Positions 27,118-36,492 of a stretch of DNA of 64,000 nt are shown here, in pieces. Location: the NCBI RefSeq assembly GCF_034424805.1, contig NZ_JAXOUF010000008.1, forward strand, positions 1 through 64,000. Direction: 5' to 3'. Position 1 is the stretch's first letter. Every line of letters begins with the position of its first letter. The notes under the pieces are model-generated. The model did not search any database. It saw nothing but the letters and a program-made list of their open reading frames with translations, and was not told where the DNA came from. The position numbers and the translations under genes were made by a program. The DNA comes from Labrys sedimenti (GTDB taxonomy: Bacteria > Pseudomonadota > Alphaproteobacteria > Rhizobiales > Labraceae).

Positions 27118-28653
27118 ATGAAGCGCGCCCTCAGTCTGGCCGCAGCCCTGGCTGTACTTTTGTTGCCGACGATCAGCCCGGCGATGGCCGCGCCGGAGAA
27201 AGGCGGTGTCATCGACGTCGCCACCATCGGCGAACCGCCGACGCTCGACCCGATGGCGAGCGCCACCGACATCGTCGGCATGGTCGGCCAGCACATCTTC
27301 GAAACCCTGTTCACCTTCGATCGCAACTGGAACGTCACGCCGCTGCTGGCCGAAGCGCTGCCCACGGTGAGCCCGGATGGCAAGATCTATGAGATCAAGC
27401 TGCGCCAGGACATCACCTTCCACGATGGCAGCGCGATGGATTCGGCCGATGTCGTCGCCTCCCTCAAGCGCTGGCTGACCGTTGCCTCCCGCGGCCAGCA
27501 GGTCGCTCCGTTGGTCGTCGATATCGCTGCCGCCGACCCGCTGACGGTGCGCATCACGCTCAAGCAGCCCTATTCGCCACTGCCCGCTTTGCTCGCCTTC
27601 AACAATTCGGCCGCCGTGATCCTGCCATCCGAGGACCAGGACACGCCGCTCAAGCAGGTCATCGGCACCGGACCCTACAAGCTCAAGGAGCGCAAGCCCG
27701 ATCAATATATCCAGCTCGTGCGCTTCGAGGGCTACCGCTCGCGTGACGGCGAGCCCGACGGTTATGGCGGGGCGCGCAAGCAATATCTCGACGAGATCCG
27801 CTTCGTACCGGTTCCCGATCCCAATACCCGCATCGAAGGCGCGGTCTCCGGCCAATTCGGCTATGCGGACTCGCTGCCCGTCGAACAGTTCGACAAGATC
27901 AAGTCGGGCAAGTCGGAGCCGGTGCTGCTCGAACATTTCGGGTGGCCGATGATCCGCATGAACGCCAAGCAGGGCGTCCTTGCCGACATGCGCGTGCGCA
28001 AGGCGGTGCAGCTCGCGCTCAGCGAAAGTGACATGCTGGCAGCCGCCTTTGGCGACACCAAATTCTATGCCGTCGATGGCGCCATGTATCCGGAAGGCTA
28101 TCCCTGGCGCACGGATGCTGGCGTCGAAGGCAACTATGATATCGCCGACGCCGAAAAGGCCAAGGCCGAACTGAAAAAGGCGGGCCTCGGCGAGGAGGTG
28201 CCGCTGCGCATCCTCACCAGCCGCCAATATGAGTTCCACTACAAGATGGCGCAGGTCGCCGCCGAATATCTCAAGCTCGCCGGCTTCAAGGTGAAGATGG
28301 ACGTGGTCGACTGGGCGACATTGGTGCAGCAGATCCAGAACCCCGCCTCCTGGGACATCTTCATCACCCACAGCCCCTTCCTGCCCGAGCCCGCCTTGAT
28401 CAATATCCTGGCGCCGGCCTCGGTCGGCTGGTGGGATACGCCCGACAGCCGGGCGGCGGTCGAGGCCCTCAACGCCACCTCCGATCCAGCCGAGCGGGTC
28501 AAGCACTGGCAGCGCGTGCAGGAGCTGATCATGACCGAAGCCCCGATCGTCAAGATCGGCGACTTCAACGCCCTCTCGGCCAAGTCGCCCAAGCTGAAGG
28601 GCTTCGAGCCCTCGCCCTGGCCGGCCTTCTGGAACGTCTATCTCGAGAAATGA
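27118..28653 (+). CDS. Peptide/opine-type ABC transporter substrate-binding protein (family 5), copy 1
   Basis: The protein has 511 residues with a signal peptide ending PAMAAP. Family 5 landmarks are DVATIGEPPTLDPMASATD, DITFHDGSAMDSADVVASLKRW and GTGPYKLKERKPDQYIQLVRFEGY. Ligands of this family are di- or oligopeptides, opines, nickel chelates or glycosides. It is highly similar along its length to the product of 30734, so it is a recent duplicate. It is separated from the transporter genes by a serine hydrolase gene. Confidence 0.88.
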   Translation: MKRALSLAAALAVLLLPTISPAMAAPEKGGVIDVATIGEPPTLDPMASATDIVGMVGQHIFETLFTFDRNWNVTPLLAEALPTVSPDGKIYEIKLRQDITFHDGSAMDSADVVASLKRWLTVASRGQQVAPLVVDIAAADPLTVRITLKQPYSPLPALLAFNNSAAVILPSEDQDTPLKQVIGTGPYKLKERKPDQYIQLVRFEGYRSRDGEPDGYGGARKQYLDEIRFVPVPDPNTRIEGAVSGQFGYADSLPVEQFDKIKSGKSEPVLLEHFGWPMIRMNAKQGVLADMRVRKAVQLALSESDMLAAAFGDTKFYAVDGAMYPEGYPWRTDAGVEGNYDIADAEKAKAELKKAGLGEEVPLRILTSRQYEFHYKMAQVAAEYLKLAGFKVKMDVVDWATLVQQIQNPASWDIFITHSPFLPEPALINILAPASVGWWDTPDSRAAVEALNATSDPAERVKHWQRVQELIMTEAPIVKIGDFNALSAKSPKLKGFEPSPWPAFWNVYLEK

Positions 28654-28997
28654 GTCGCCTGCAGCGGCGCTGCCGTCGAGGTCGCGCAGCACCGCCCTGT
28701 AAGAAGGCCACGGCATGCTGACATCTCACGCTTTCCAGATAAAGCAGCGACGGATGGGGAAGGGTGGCACTACCACGCCAATGATGGCTGGATTTGTACC
28801 ACTCTCCCCCACCCGACCTCGCTTCGCTCGCCCACCCTCCCCGAAGCCGGGGAGGGATTCGCGCGCTCCAGCCGGCTTGGTCGAGATGTGTGCATCTCGT
28901 AGCGCAAACAGGGTGAGTAGCTGCTGCGACGCAAGTCACCGCCGGGAATGACAGTGTTTTCAATGCCCAAAGCCACTTTGCCAGAAAGTCGCATGCC
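28654..28997. other. Intergenic stretch with a GC-rich hairpin
   Basis: CCCTCCCCG (28835-28843) pairs with CGGGGAGGG (28848-28856) across a 4-base loop, within a sequence of the kind dispersed between genes in alphaproteobacteria. No protein-like frame is seen. It may terminate the first binding-protein transcript; there is no U-tract. Confidence 0.5.
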
Positions 28998-30617
28998 ATG
29001 ACCACCTCTTCCCTTGCCCCCGCCGCCGTCACCGAGATCGATGCCCTCTTCACGCCCTGGGCCAGCGAGACCTCGCCGGGCTTCATGGTGGCGGTGAGGC
29101 TCGGGGACGCCGTTGTCTATCAGCGCTGCGCCGGCATGGCCGACCTCGCCCATGGCGTCGCGCTGTCGCCGACCTCGGTCGTGCGCATCGCCTCCCAGAG
29201 CAAGCAGTTCACCGTGCTGCTGACCCTAATGATGGAAGCGGAAGGCAAGCTCTCGCTCGACGACGACGTGCGCGAGCATTGCCCCTGGCTGCCCGCCTAT
29301 GAGCAGCCGATCACCTTGAGGCACCTGGCCGCCAATACCAGCGGCCTGCGCGACATTCTCGACACCATGATCCTGGCCGGCATTCCGATCCTGGCCCCCT
29401 CCTCGCGCGCCACCGCACGCGCCATCGTCGCCCGCCAGAAGGGCCTCAACTTCCCGCCCGACACCGATCTGCTCTACTCCAACTCCAATTTCCTGCTGCT
29501 GTCCGAAATCCTCGAACAGGTCTCGGGCCTCTCCTTCAACGATCTCCTGCGCGAGCGCATCACCGGCCCCCTCGGCATGCACGACACCAGGCTGATGGCC
29601 CGCGACGACGAGATCTATCCGCGCCTCGCCACCCATCACCGCCGCGGCGCCGGCGGCACCTGGCTCAAGGCGGCCTGGGGCATCGCCATCGGCGGCGAGG
29701 GCGGGCTGGTCTCGACGCTTCAGGACATGCTGGCCTGGCAGGCCAATCTCGCCCGGCCGAAGGTCGGCGATGCCGCGATGATCGCCCGCATGGAGGCTCC
29801 CGGCGCGCTGATCAACGGCATCGCTTCCCCCTATGGCCTCGGTCTCGTCACCAGCCGGCACAGCGGCCTTCGCTGCGTCGGCCATAGCGGCTGGATCGCA
29901 GGCTCGCGCTCGGAATCGATCCGCATCCCCGACCAGGATCTCGGCATCGTCCTCCTCGCCAATCACGATGATTTCTCGCCCTATGCCCTGACCCGGCGCA
30001 TCGCCGACATCGTCCTGGGCCTGGAAGGCGGGCCGGCGCTGTCACCCTCTGCGATCGCCTTGCTCAACGAGCGCGCGGGCACCTATCGGGAAGACGGCAC
30101 CAGCGCCCTCATCCGTATCGCCAACGAGGGCGGCACGCCCAGCCTGGTGTCCAGCATGGGGGCAGCAGAGCTCGAGGAGGTGTCGCAGGACCGCTTCCGC
30201 CCCCGGGCGGGGCTGGCGCCCTATGATCTCCTGGTTCAGGCAGATGGCAGCATCGAGACCGAAAAATTTGGACGCCGCCGCCGGTTCAGGCTCGTCGAGA
30301 CTCCACCAGACCGGAGCGTCCTGCCCGCGGGACGCTATCGCGACGAGACGAGCGGGCTGGAGGCGAGTTTCCATCGCACCGCCGACGGCCCTGGCCTGCG
30401 CCTGTCCTCGCCTTTCGGGGCGCTCGATCTCGGCCTGGAACCCTGCGACCACGATCTCTTCCTCGCCCATCCGGCCAGCCGGGAGACGCATGACGTCTGG
30501 CGGGCGGCGCCGTGGGAACTGCCCTGGCTGTTCAGCGTTCGCTGCCTGGAGGACGCCGTCATCCTCAATTCCGACCGCAGCGCCGACATCGTGCTCCATC
30601 GCTTGGCCAATGCCTGA
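28998..30617 (+). CDS. dap: Serine hydrolase of the D-aminopeptidase/beta-lactamase family
   Basis: The protein has 539 residues without a signal peptide, so it is cytoplasmic. Catalytic motifs are SQSK (Ser66/Lys69), YSN (Tyr160/Asn162) and HSG (His296). Their positions and the long C-terminal beta domains (about 340-539) closely follow the D-aminopeptidase of Ochrobactrum, which releases N-terminal D-residues from small peptides. It lies between two genes for peptide-type binding proteins, which supports action on an imported peptide-like compound. Confidence 0.8.
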   Translation: MTTSSLAPAAVTEIDALFTPWASETSPGFMVAVRLGDAVVYQRCAGMADLAHGVALSPTSVVRIASQSKQFTVLLTLMMEAEGKLSLDDDVREHCPWLPAYEQPITLRHLAANTSGLRDILDTMILAGIPILAPSSRATARAIVARQKGLNFPPDTDLLYSNSNFLLLSEILEQVSGLSFNDLLRERITGPLGMHDTRLMARDDEIYPRLATHHRRGAGGTWLKAAWGIAIGGEGGLVSTLQDMLAWQANLARPKVGDAAMIARMEAPGALINGIASPYGLGLVTSRHSGLRCVGHSGWIAGSRSESIRIPDQDLGIVLLANHDDFSPYALTRRIADIVLGLEGGPALSPSAIALLNERAGTYREDGTSALIRIANEGGTPSLVSSMGAAELEEVSQDRFRPRAGLAPYDLLVQADGSIETEKFGRRRRFRLVETPPDRSVLPAGRYRDETSGLEASFHRTADGPGLRLSSPFGALDLGLEPCDHDLFLAHPASRETHDVWRAAPWELPWLFSVRCLEDAVILNSDRSADIVLHRLANA

Positions 30618-30686
30618 ATCGCCCCTCGCAGAGGCTCGCCAACACGAGCCGGCTTGACCAAACACAGCATTGAAGGCATAGTGATA

Positions 30687-30720
30687 CATAAATAAGTTAT
30701 AGATTACATAATAATGTAAC
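30687..30720 (+). promoter_or_regulatory. Promoter/operator element (copy 2) with a perfect palindrome
   Basis: This block matches 27070-27103 at 26 of 34 positions. It contains TTACATAATAATGTAA (30704-30719), six-base arms around AATA, a good candidate operator. The IclR regulator encoded at 39425 is the obvious candidate ligand, but that is inference. Confidence 0.55.
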
Positions 30721-30733
30721 AAAGGGACGCAAT

Positions 30734-32275
30734 ATGGGACGCTTGGCACGACTGACTGCCCTGCTTGCACTGACATTGCTTCCGGCCGTCGGACCAGCAT
30801 GGGCCGATGCCACCAAAGGCGGCGTCATCGACGTCGCCACTGTCGGCGAACCGCCCACGCTCGACCCGATGGCTTCGACCGCCGACCTCGTCGGCATCGT
30901 TTCCCAGCATATCTTCGAAACGCTGTTCACCTTCGACAAGGACTGGGGCGTGACACCGCTGCTCGCCGCCGAGATGCCGAAAATCTCGGCCGACGGGTTG
31001 ACCTACACCATTCCCCTGCGCACCGGCATCAAGTTCCATGACGGCTCGGTGATGACCTCCGCCGATGTCGTCGCCTCGCTGCAACGCTGGACGAAGATCG
31101 CCACGCGCGGCAAGCAGACGGCCGAGATGATCGCCGCCATCGACGCAACCGACGATCACACCGTCAAGATCACGCTCAAGAAACCCTATGCACCGCTGCT
31201 CGCTTTGCTCGCCTTCAACAATGCCGCGGCGATCATCATTCCGGCCAAGAATGCCGGGCAGGATCCCCTGACCAGCTTCATCGGTACCGGACCCTACAAG
31301 CTCAAGGAGCGCAAGCCCGACCAGTTCATCCAGCTCGCGCGCTTCGACGAGTATGCGTCCCGCCCGGGCGAGCCGAACGGCTATGGCGGCGCACGCAAGC
31401 AATATCTCGACGAGATCCGCTTCGTGCCGGTCCCCGATCCCAATACCCGCGTCGAGGGCGCCGCATCGGGCCAGTTCGCCTATGTCGACTCCCTGCCCGT
31501 CGAGGCTTTCGACAAGATCTCCAAGGGCAAGACCGCCCCTGTCCTGCTGAAACCCTTCGGCTGGCCGGTCCTCTTCATGAACAACAAGGAGGGCCTCGCG
31601 TCCGACATCCGCATCCGCAAGGCGATCCAGGCGGCGCTCTCCCCGCAAGACATGATGCTGGCCGCCTTCGGCTCGGAGGAATTCTTCTCGGTCGACGGCG
31701 CCCTCTACCCCAAGGATTACAAGTGGCATACCGAAGAGGGAACTGAGCCCTACAAGCCGGAGGGTGACGTCGAGGCGGCGACCGCCTTGTTGAAGGAGGC
31801 GGGCTATGACGGCTCCAAGCCTCTGCGCATCCTAACCAGCCGCCAATATGAGTTCCACTACAAGCTGGCGCAGGTCGCCGCCGAATATCTCAAGGCGGCC
31901 GGCTTCAAGGTCGAGCTCGACGTGGTGGAGTGGGCCACGCTGACCAAGAACCGCACCGATCCCAAATTGTGGGACATCTACATCACCCACAGCCCCTTCC
32001 TGCCCGAGCCGTCGCTGACCGGCTTCATGTCGGACAGCTCGCCCGGTTGGTGGGTCTCGGACAAGAAGCACGAGGCACTGGGCGCCTTCAACGCCGAGTC
32101 CGATCCCGCCAAGCGGCTGGCCCTGTGGCCGGCCGTCCAGAAGGCCTTCTATGACGAGGCGCCAGCCTACAAGGTCGGCAATTTCAATGCCCTCGCCGCC
32201 CAGGCCCCCAATCTGAAGGGCGTCACGCCGGCCCCCTGGCCCTATTTCTGGAACGCCTATCTGGAAGGCAAGTAA
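30734..32275 (+). CDS. Peptide/opine-type ABC transporter substrate-binding protein (family 5), copy 2
   Basis: The protein has 513 residues with a signal peptide ending GPAWAD. It shares long identical blocks with copy 1, such as FHDGS.M.SADVVASL and GTGPYKLKERKPDQ. The two probably bind related ligands for the same permease pair. This copy directly precedes the permease genes (166-base gap) and is likely the primary binding protein of the operon. Confidence 0.88.
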   Translation: MGRLARLTALLALTLLPAVGPAWADATKGGVIDVATVGEPPTLDPMASTADLVGIVSQHIFETLFTFDKDWGVTPLLAAEMPKISADGLTYTIPLRTGIKFHDGSVMTSADVVASLQRWTKIATRGKQTAEMIAAIDATDDHTVKITLKKPYAPLLALLAFNNAAAIIIPAKNAGQDPLTSFIGTGPYKLKERKPDQFIQLARFDEYASRPGEPNGYGGARKQYLDEIRFVPVPDPNTRVEGAASGQFAYVDSLPVEAFDKISKGKTAPVLLKPFGWPVLFMNNKEGLASDIRIRKAIQAALSPQDMMLAAFGSEEFFSVDGALYPKDYKWHTEEGTEPYKPEGDVEAATALLKEAGYDGSKPLRILTSRQYEFHYKLAQVAAEYLKAAGFKVELDVVEWATLTKNRTDPKLWDIYITHSPFLPEPSLTGFMSDSSPGWWVSDKKHEALGAFNAESDPAKRLALWPAVQKAFYDEAPAYKVGNFNALAAQAPNLKGVTPAPWPYFWNAYLEGK

Positions 32276-32441
32276 AGCCCCCTGCGGCCCCAAGAGCGAC
32301 CAGTGCCTCTGGGCTGACATAGCCTCCTTTTCTCTCCCGGGGAGGCTTGAGAGCGGGCACCAGCCGACACCGGCGGTGCCCGCGATCTCGCTCAGATCGC
32401 CTCGTCACGCTCTCCGGCCTCGAACAACGCCAGGATCCCAG

Positions 32442-33383
32442 ATGCTGCGCACGATTCTCCACCGCCTTCTCGGCATGATCATCGTGATGGCCCTCGTCGT
32501 GACGATCGTATTCATCATCGTCCGGGTCACGCCGGGCGATCCGGCCGCCATGATGCTCGGGCCCGACGCGTCCGAGGCCGATATCGCTGCATTGCGCACC
32601 AAGCTCGGCCTGGACGGCCCGATCATCACCCAGTTCGCCTATTACGTCCTCGGTCTCGTCCAGGGTGATTTCGGCCAGTCGATCTTCCTCAACCAGCCGG
32701 TGACGCGGGCTCTCGCCGCCCGCGCCGAGCCGACCTTCTTCCTCACGCTGTTCTCGCTGCTGATCGCCAGCGCCATCGCCCTGCCGGTCGGCATCCTCTC
32801 GGCTTACTGGCGCGGCTCGCTGTTCGACCAGGCGGCGACCACGCTCGCCATGTTTGCCGCCAGTGTGCCGAGCTTCTGGCTCGGCCTCGTCCTCATGCAG
32901 ATCTTCGCGGTGAAGCTCGGTTGGTTCGACACCTCCGGCTACGGCGGGCCCGGGGCGTCCTTCGGCGAACGCCTCAATCATCTGGTGCTGCCGGCGGTAG
33001 CGCTGGGCGTGGTCTCATCGGCCCTGATCACCCGTTTCACCCGCGCCTCGATGCTCGACGTGCTCTCGGACGACTATGTCCGCACCGCCCGCTCCAAGGG
33101 CATGAGCGAATGGCGCGTGGTGATCAGGCATGCCTTCAAGAACGCGCTGATCCCCATCCTCACCGTGATCGGCCTGACTGCGGCCCTGCTGATCTCCGGC
33201 GCCGTGGTGACCGAAACCGTGTTCGGTGTGCCAGGTATCGGCAATCTCGTGGTCTCGGCCGTGCTCCGGCGCGACTACCCGGTGATCCAGGGCGCACTGC
33301 TGGTGATCGCCGGGCTCTACGTCCTCGTCAATTTCTGCATCGACATGCTCTACCTCCTCATCGATCCGAGGGTGCGCTACTGA
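32442..33383 (+). CDS. Peptide-type ABC transporter permease (DppB-like)
   Basis: The protein has 313 residues with six membrane helices. The start MLRTILHRLLGMIIVMALV and VRVTPGDPAAMMLG are standard for DppB/OppB, and the coupling loop is in DYVRTARSKGMSEWRVVIRHAFKNALIP. The ATG at 32442 gives the usual length; upstream in-frame codons are not part of the family. The last base overlaps the next start. Confidence 0.9.
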   Translation: MLRTILHRLLGMIIVMALVVTIVFIIVRVTPGDPAAMMLGPDASEADIAALRTKLGLDGPIITQFAYYVLGLVQGDFGQSIFLNQPVTRALAARAEPTFFLTLFSLLIASAIALPVGILSAYWRGSLFDQAATTLAMFAASVPSFWLGLVLMQIFAVKLGWFDTSGYGGPGASFGERLNHLVLPAVALGVVSSALITRFTRASMLDVLSDDYVRTARSKGMSEWRVVIRHAFKNALIPILTVIGLTAALLISGAVVTETVFGVPGIGNLVVSAVLRRDYPVIQGALLVIAGLYVLVNFCIDMLYLLIDPRVRY

Positions 33384-34246
33384 TGGCTGCCATCTCCTCC
33401 TCCCACCTGGCGGCGCCTGGCCTGCTGTCGCGCCTGATCCGGCGGCCGACCTCGTTCATCGGGCTTGCCGTTCTCGCCATCATCGCCCTGGCCGCGATCC
33501 TCGCGCCGCTGATCGCGCCCTATTCGCCGACCAAGCTCTCGGTCGCCAATCGCCTGAAGGGGCCGAGCCTCGCCCATCTGTTCGGCACCGACGACCTGGG
33601 GCGCGACATCTTCACCCGCATGCTCTATGCGGCTCAGACCTCCCTGTCCGTCGGCCTCGCCGTGGTGGTGCTGGCCTCGCTGATCGGCATCGCGCTCGGC
33701 CTCACCGCGGGCTTCTTCCGCGAGGCCGATACGCCGCTGTCGCGCGTGATCGACGCGATGATGGCCTTTCCCGACATCCTTCTGGCCATCGCGCTGGTCG
33801 CCGCTCTCGGCGCCTCGGCCATCAACGTCATCATCGCACTCGGCATCGTCTATGCCCCGCGCCTGGCCCGCGTGGTGCGCGCCTCCACTCTGGTCATCCG
33901 GGAACTGCCTTATGTCGAGGCGGCCCGTGCGCTGGGTGTGCCGACCTGGAAGATCCTGCTGCGCCACGTGCTGCGCAACGTCACCTCGCCCCTGCTGGTG
34001 CAGGGCACCTTCATCTTCGCCAATGCCATCCTCGCCGAAGCGGGCCTGTCCTTCCTCGGCGTCGGCATTTCGCCCGACACGCCGACCTGGGGCACCATGA
34101 TCAGCGTCGGGCGCCAGTTCATGGACAAGGCAGGCTGGCTCATGTGGTTCCCAGGGGCCGCCATCGTCATCACCGTGCTGTCGCTGCAACTGGTCGGCGA
34201 CGGCCTGCGCGATCTCCTCGATCCGCGCCTGGCAAAGGATATCTGA
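33383..34246 (+). CDS. Peptide-type ABC transporter permease (DppC-like)
   Basis: The protein has 287 residues with six membrane helices. HLFGTDDLGRDIFTRMLYAAQTSLSVG and the coupling loop PYVEAARALGVPTWKILLRHVLRN are typical of DppC/OppC. Translation starts inside the previous stop codon (TGATG), so the two permeases are coupled. Forms the transmembrane channel with the DppB-like subunit. Confidence 0.9.
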   Translation: MAAISSSHLAAPGLLSRLIRRPTSFIGLAVLAIIALAAILAPLIAPYSPTKLSVANRLKGPSLAHLFGTDDLGRDIFTRMLYAAQTSLSVGLAVVVLASLIGIALGLTAGFFREADTPLSRVIDAMMAFPDILLAIALVAALGASAINVIIALGIVYAPRLARVVRASTLVIRELPYVEAARALGVPTWKILLRHVLRNVTSPLLVQGTFIFANAILAEAGLSFLGVGISPDTPTWGTMISVGRQFMDKAGWLMWFPGAAIVITVLSLQLVGDGLRDLLDPRLAKDI

Positions 34247-34249
34247 GCC

Positions 34250-35476
34250 ATGATCGGCAATCGCTTCCTCCAGGCCGACCGGCCGCTTCTCATCAAGGGT
34301 GCCAGGACCATTGGCTTCACCGCCGCCCCGGCCGGCACGCCTCTCGACATCTTCGTCGACCGCGACGGCCGCATTGGAGAGGTCGCCGCCTCGATCGCGG
34401 CCGGCGACGATGTTCGAATCCTCGATGCCGGCGAGCGCTTCCTGTCGCCGGGCTGGACCGATCTTCATGTCCATGTCTGGTATGGCGGCACCGACATCTC
34501 GCTCCGGCCCGAGCAATGCGGCGCCGCGCGCGGCGTCACCACCATGGTCGACGCCGGCTCTGCCGGGGAGGCCAATTTCCACGGCCTGCGCGAATTCATC
34601 ATCGAGCCGGCACGGGAGAACGTCTACGCCTTCCTCAATCTCGGCTCGATCGGCCTGGTCGCCTGCAACCGCGTCAGCGAGCTGATGGACATCCGCTCCA
34701 TCGATTTCGAGCGGATCATCGCCACGGTGGAGAAGAATCGCGACGTCATCGTCGGCCTGAAGGTGCGAGCCAGCCATGTCATCACCGGCGGATGGGACCT
34801 CACGCCGGTCAAGCTCGCCAAGAAGCTCGGCCGCATCCTCAAGCTGCCGCTGATGGTGCATGTCGGCGAGCCGCCGCCGCTCTATGACGACGTCCTCGGC
34901 CTGCTGACCGAAGGCGACATCGTCACCCATTGCTTCAACGGCAAGGCCGGCAGCTCGATCCTGGAGGACGAGGACCTCTACCGCCTCGCCGAGGACGCGG
35001 CGGCGCGCGGCATCGTGCTCGATGTCGGCCATGGCGGTGCTTCTTTTTCCTTCGATGTCGCCACGGCGGCCCTGGCGCGAGGCCTGCCGCCCGCCACCAT
35101 CTCCACCGACCTGCACAACCGCTCGCTCGACGGGTCGGTGTGGGACATGGCGACGACCATGTCGAAGCTGCTCTCGCTCGGCATGAAGCTGGAAGAGGTG
35201 GTCGCCGCGGTGACCACGACCCCACGCCGGGCCATCGGCCTTGAGGCGGACGGGCTGCTGGACAAGGGCCGGCCCGCCGAGTTCACCCTGTTTGAGGTCG
35301 CCGACGCCGATCTCACGGTGAAGGACTCGCAGGGAGCGGTCAGCCGGCTCACCCGGGTGTTCGAACCGCGCCAGGCCATCCTGGGCGCCGAGGTGATTGC
35401 CGCCGAGCGCTACGTTCCGGCACAGGCGCCAACGACCGGCAAACACGCCTGCCCTCATTGCGGGTGGCAGTCATGA
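34250..35476 (+). CDS. Amidohydrolase/deacetylase-family metallohydrolase (COG3964 type)
   Basis: The protein has 408 residues. Metal-site landmarks of a binuclear amidohydrolase are visible: HVHVW after the first strand, a probable carboxylated lysine in VGLKVRAS, histidines in MVHVGEPP and VTHCFNGK, and the catalytic aspartate in STDLHNRS. The EF_0837/AHA_3915 subgroup is commonly encoded beside a SelA-like PLP enzyme, as here (38161). Hydrolysis of an N- or O-acyl group of the imported compound is likely. The C-terminus ends with a CPHC pair, which is unusual. Confidence 0.8.
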   Translation: MIGNRFLQADRPLLIKGARTIGFTAAPAGTPLDIFVDRDGRIGEVAASIAAGDDVRILDAGERFLSPGWTDLHVHVWYGGTDISLRPEQCGAARGVTTMVDAGSAGEANFHGLREFIIEPARENVYAFLNLGSIGLVACNRVSELMDIRSIDFERIIATVEKNRDVIVGLKVRASHVITGGWDLTPVKLAKKLGRILKLPLMVHVGEPPPLYDDVLGLLTEGDIVTHCFNGKAGSSILEDEDLYRLAEDAAARGIVLDVGHGGASFSFDVATAALARGLPPATISTDLHNRSLDGSVWDMATTMSKLLSLGMKLEEVVAAVTTTPRRAIGLEADGLLDKGRPAEFTLFEVADADLTVKDSQGAVSRLTRVFEPRQAILGAEVIAAERYVPAQAPTTGKHACPHCGWQS

Positions 35477-36492
35477 CAGGTTCGATCGCGGCCGATACCA
35501 TCCTCTCCGTCCAGGACCTGCGCACCTGGTTCGTCAACAAGCGCTTCACTGCCAAGGCGGTTGATGGCGTGACCTTCGACCTCAAGCGCGGCGAGACACT
35601 CGCCGTGGTGGGCGAGTCCGGTTCGGGCAAATCCGTCACCAGCCTGTCGATCATGGGGCTGCTTTCCAGGCCCGGCATCATCGCCGGCGGCAAGATCCTG
35701 TTCCGCGACCGGGCCGGCGGCGTGCACGACCTCGCCGCCTTCGAGCCCCGCCAGTTCCGCCGCATGCGCGGCCGGGAGATCGCCATGATCTTCCAGGAGC
35801 CGATGACCAGCCTCAATCCGCTCTATACGGTGGGCGACCAGATCGGCGAGATGATCGCCCTGCACGAGCCGGTCAACCGCCAGGAAGCTCGTCGCCGGGC
35901 GCTTGCCATGCTCAAGCATGTCGAGATTCCCGATGCGGCCTCCAGGCTCGACGACTACCCCCACCAGATGTCCGGTGGCATGCGCCAGCGCGTAATGATC
36001 GCCATGGCGCTGTCCTGCAACCCGTCCCTGCTGATCGCCGACGAGCCAACCACTGCCCTCGACGTCACCATCCAGGCCCAGATCCTCGACCTGCTGCGCC
36101 GTCTCCAGGCGGAACTGGGCATGTCCATCCTGTTCATCACCCATAATCTTGGCGTGGTCGCCGAGATCGCCCACAATGTGGTGGTGATGTATGGCGGCAG
36201 GGTGGTCGAACAGGCGCCCGTCATCGATCTGTTCGCCCATCAGCGCCACCCCTATACCAGGGGCCTGCTCGCCTGCACCCCGGACGCGGCACGCGACATC
36301 GATGCCCGCGGCGAACGCCGGGCGCTCCATTCCATTCCCGGCAATGTGCCGCCGATCACCGCTTTGCCCCCCGGCTGCGCCTTCGGACCGCGCTGTTCCC
36401 TGGCGCTCGAGGCCTGCCGCGCCGCCGTCCCCGAACTGGTCGCGACGGGAGCGGCCAGCTTCTCGCGTTGCATCCGGAGCGCCGAGCTATGA
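35473..36492 (+). CDS. Peptide-type ABC transporter ATP-binding protein (DppD-like)
   Basis: The protein has 339 residues. Walker A GESGSGKS, signature MSGGMRQR, Walker B LLIADEPTTALD and the C-terminal oligopeptide-transport extension with a cysteine-containing CAFGPRCSLALEAC motif identify the family. The ATG at 35473 overlaps the amidohydrolase stop (ATGA), indicating coupling. Works with the DppF-like ATPase. Confidence 0.9.
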   Translation: MTGSIAADTILSVQDLRTWFVNKRFTAKAVDGVTFDLKRGETLAVVGESGSGKSVTSLSIMGLLSRPGIIAGGKILFRDRAGGVHDLAAFEPRQFRRMRGREIAMIFQEPMTSLNPLYTVGDQIGEMIALHEPVNRQEARRRALAMLKHVEIPDAASRLDDYPHQMSGGMRQRVMIAMALSCNPSLLIADEPTTALDVTIQAQILDLLRRLQAELGMSILFITHNLGVVAEIAHNVVVMYGGRVVEQAPVIDLFAHQRHPYTRGLLACTPDAARDIDARGERRALHSIPGNVPPITALPPGCAFGPRCSLALEACRAAVPELVATGAASFSRCIRSAEL

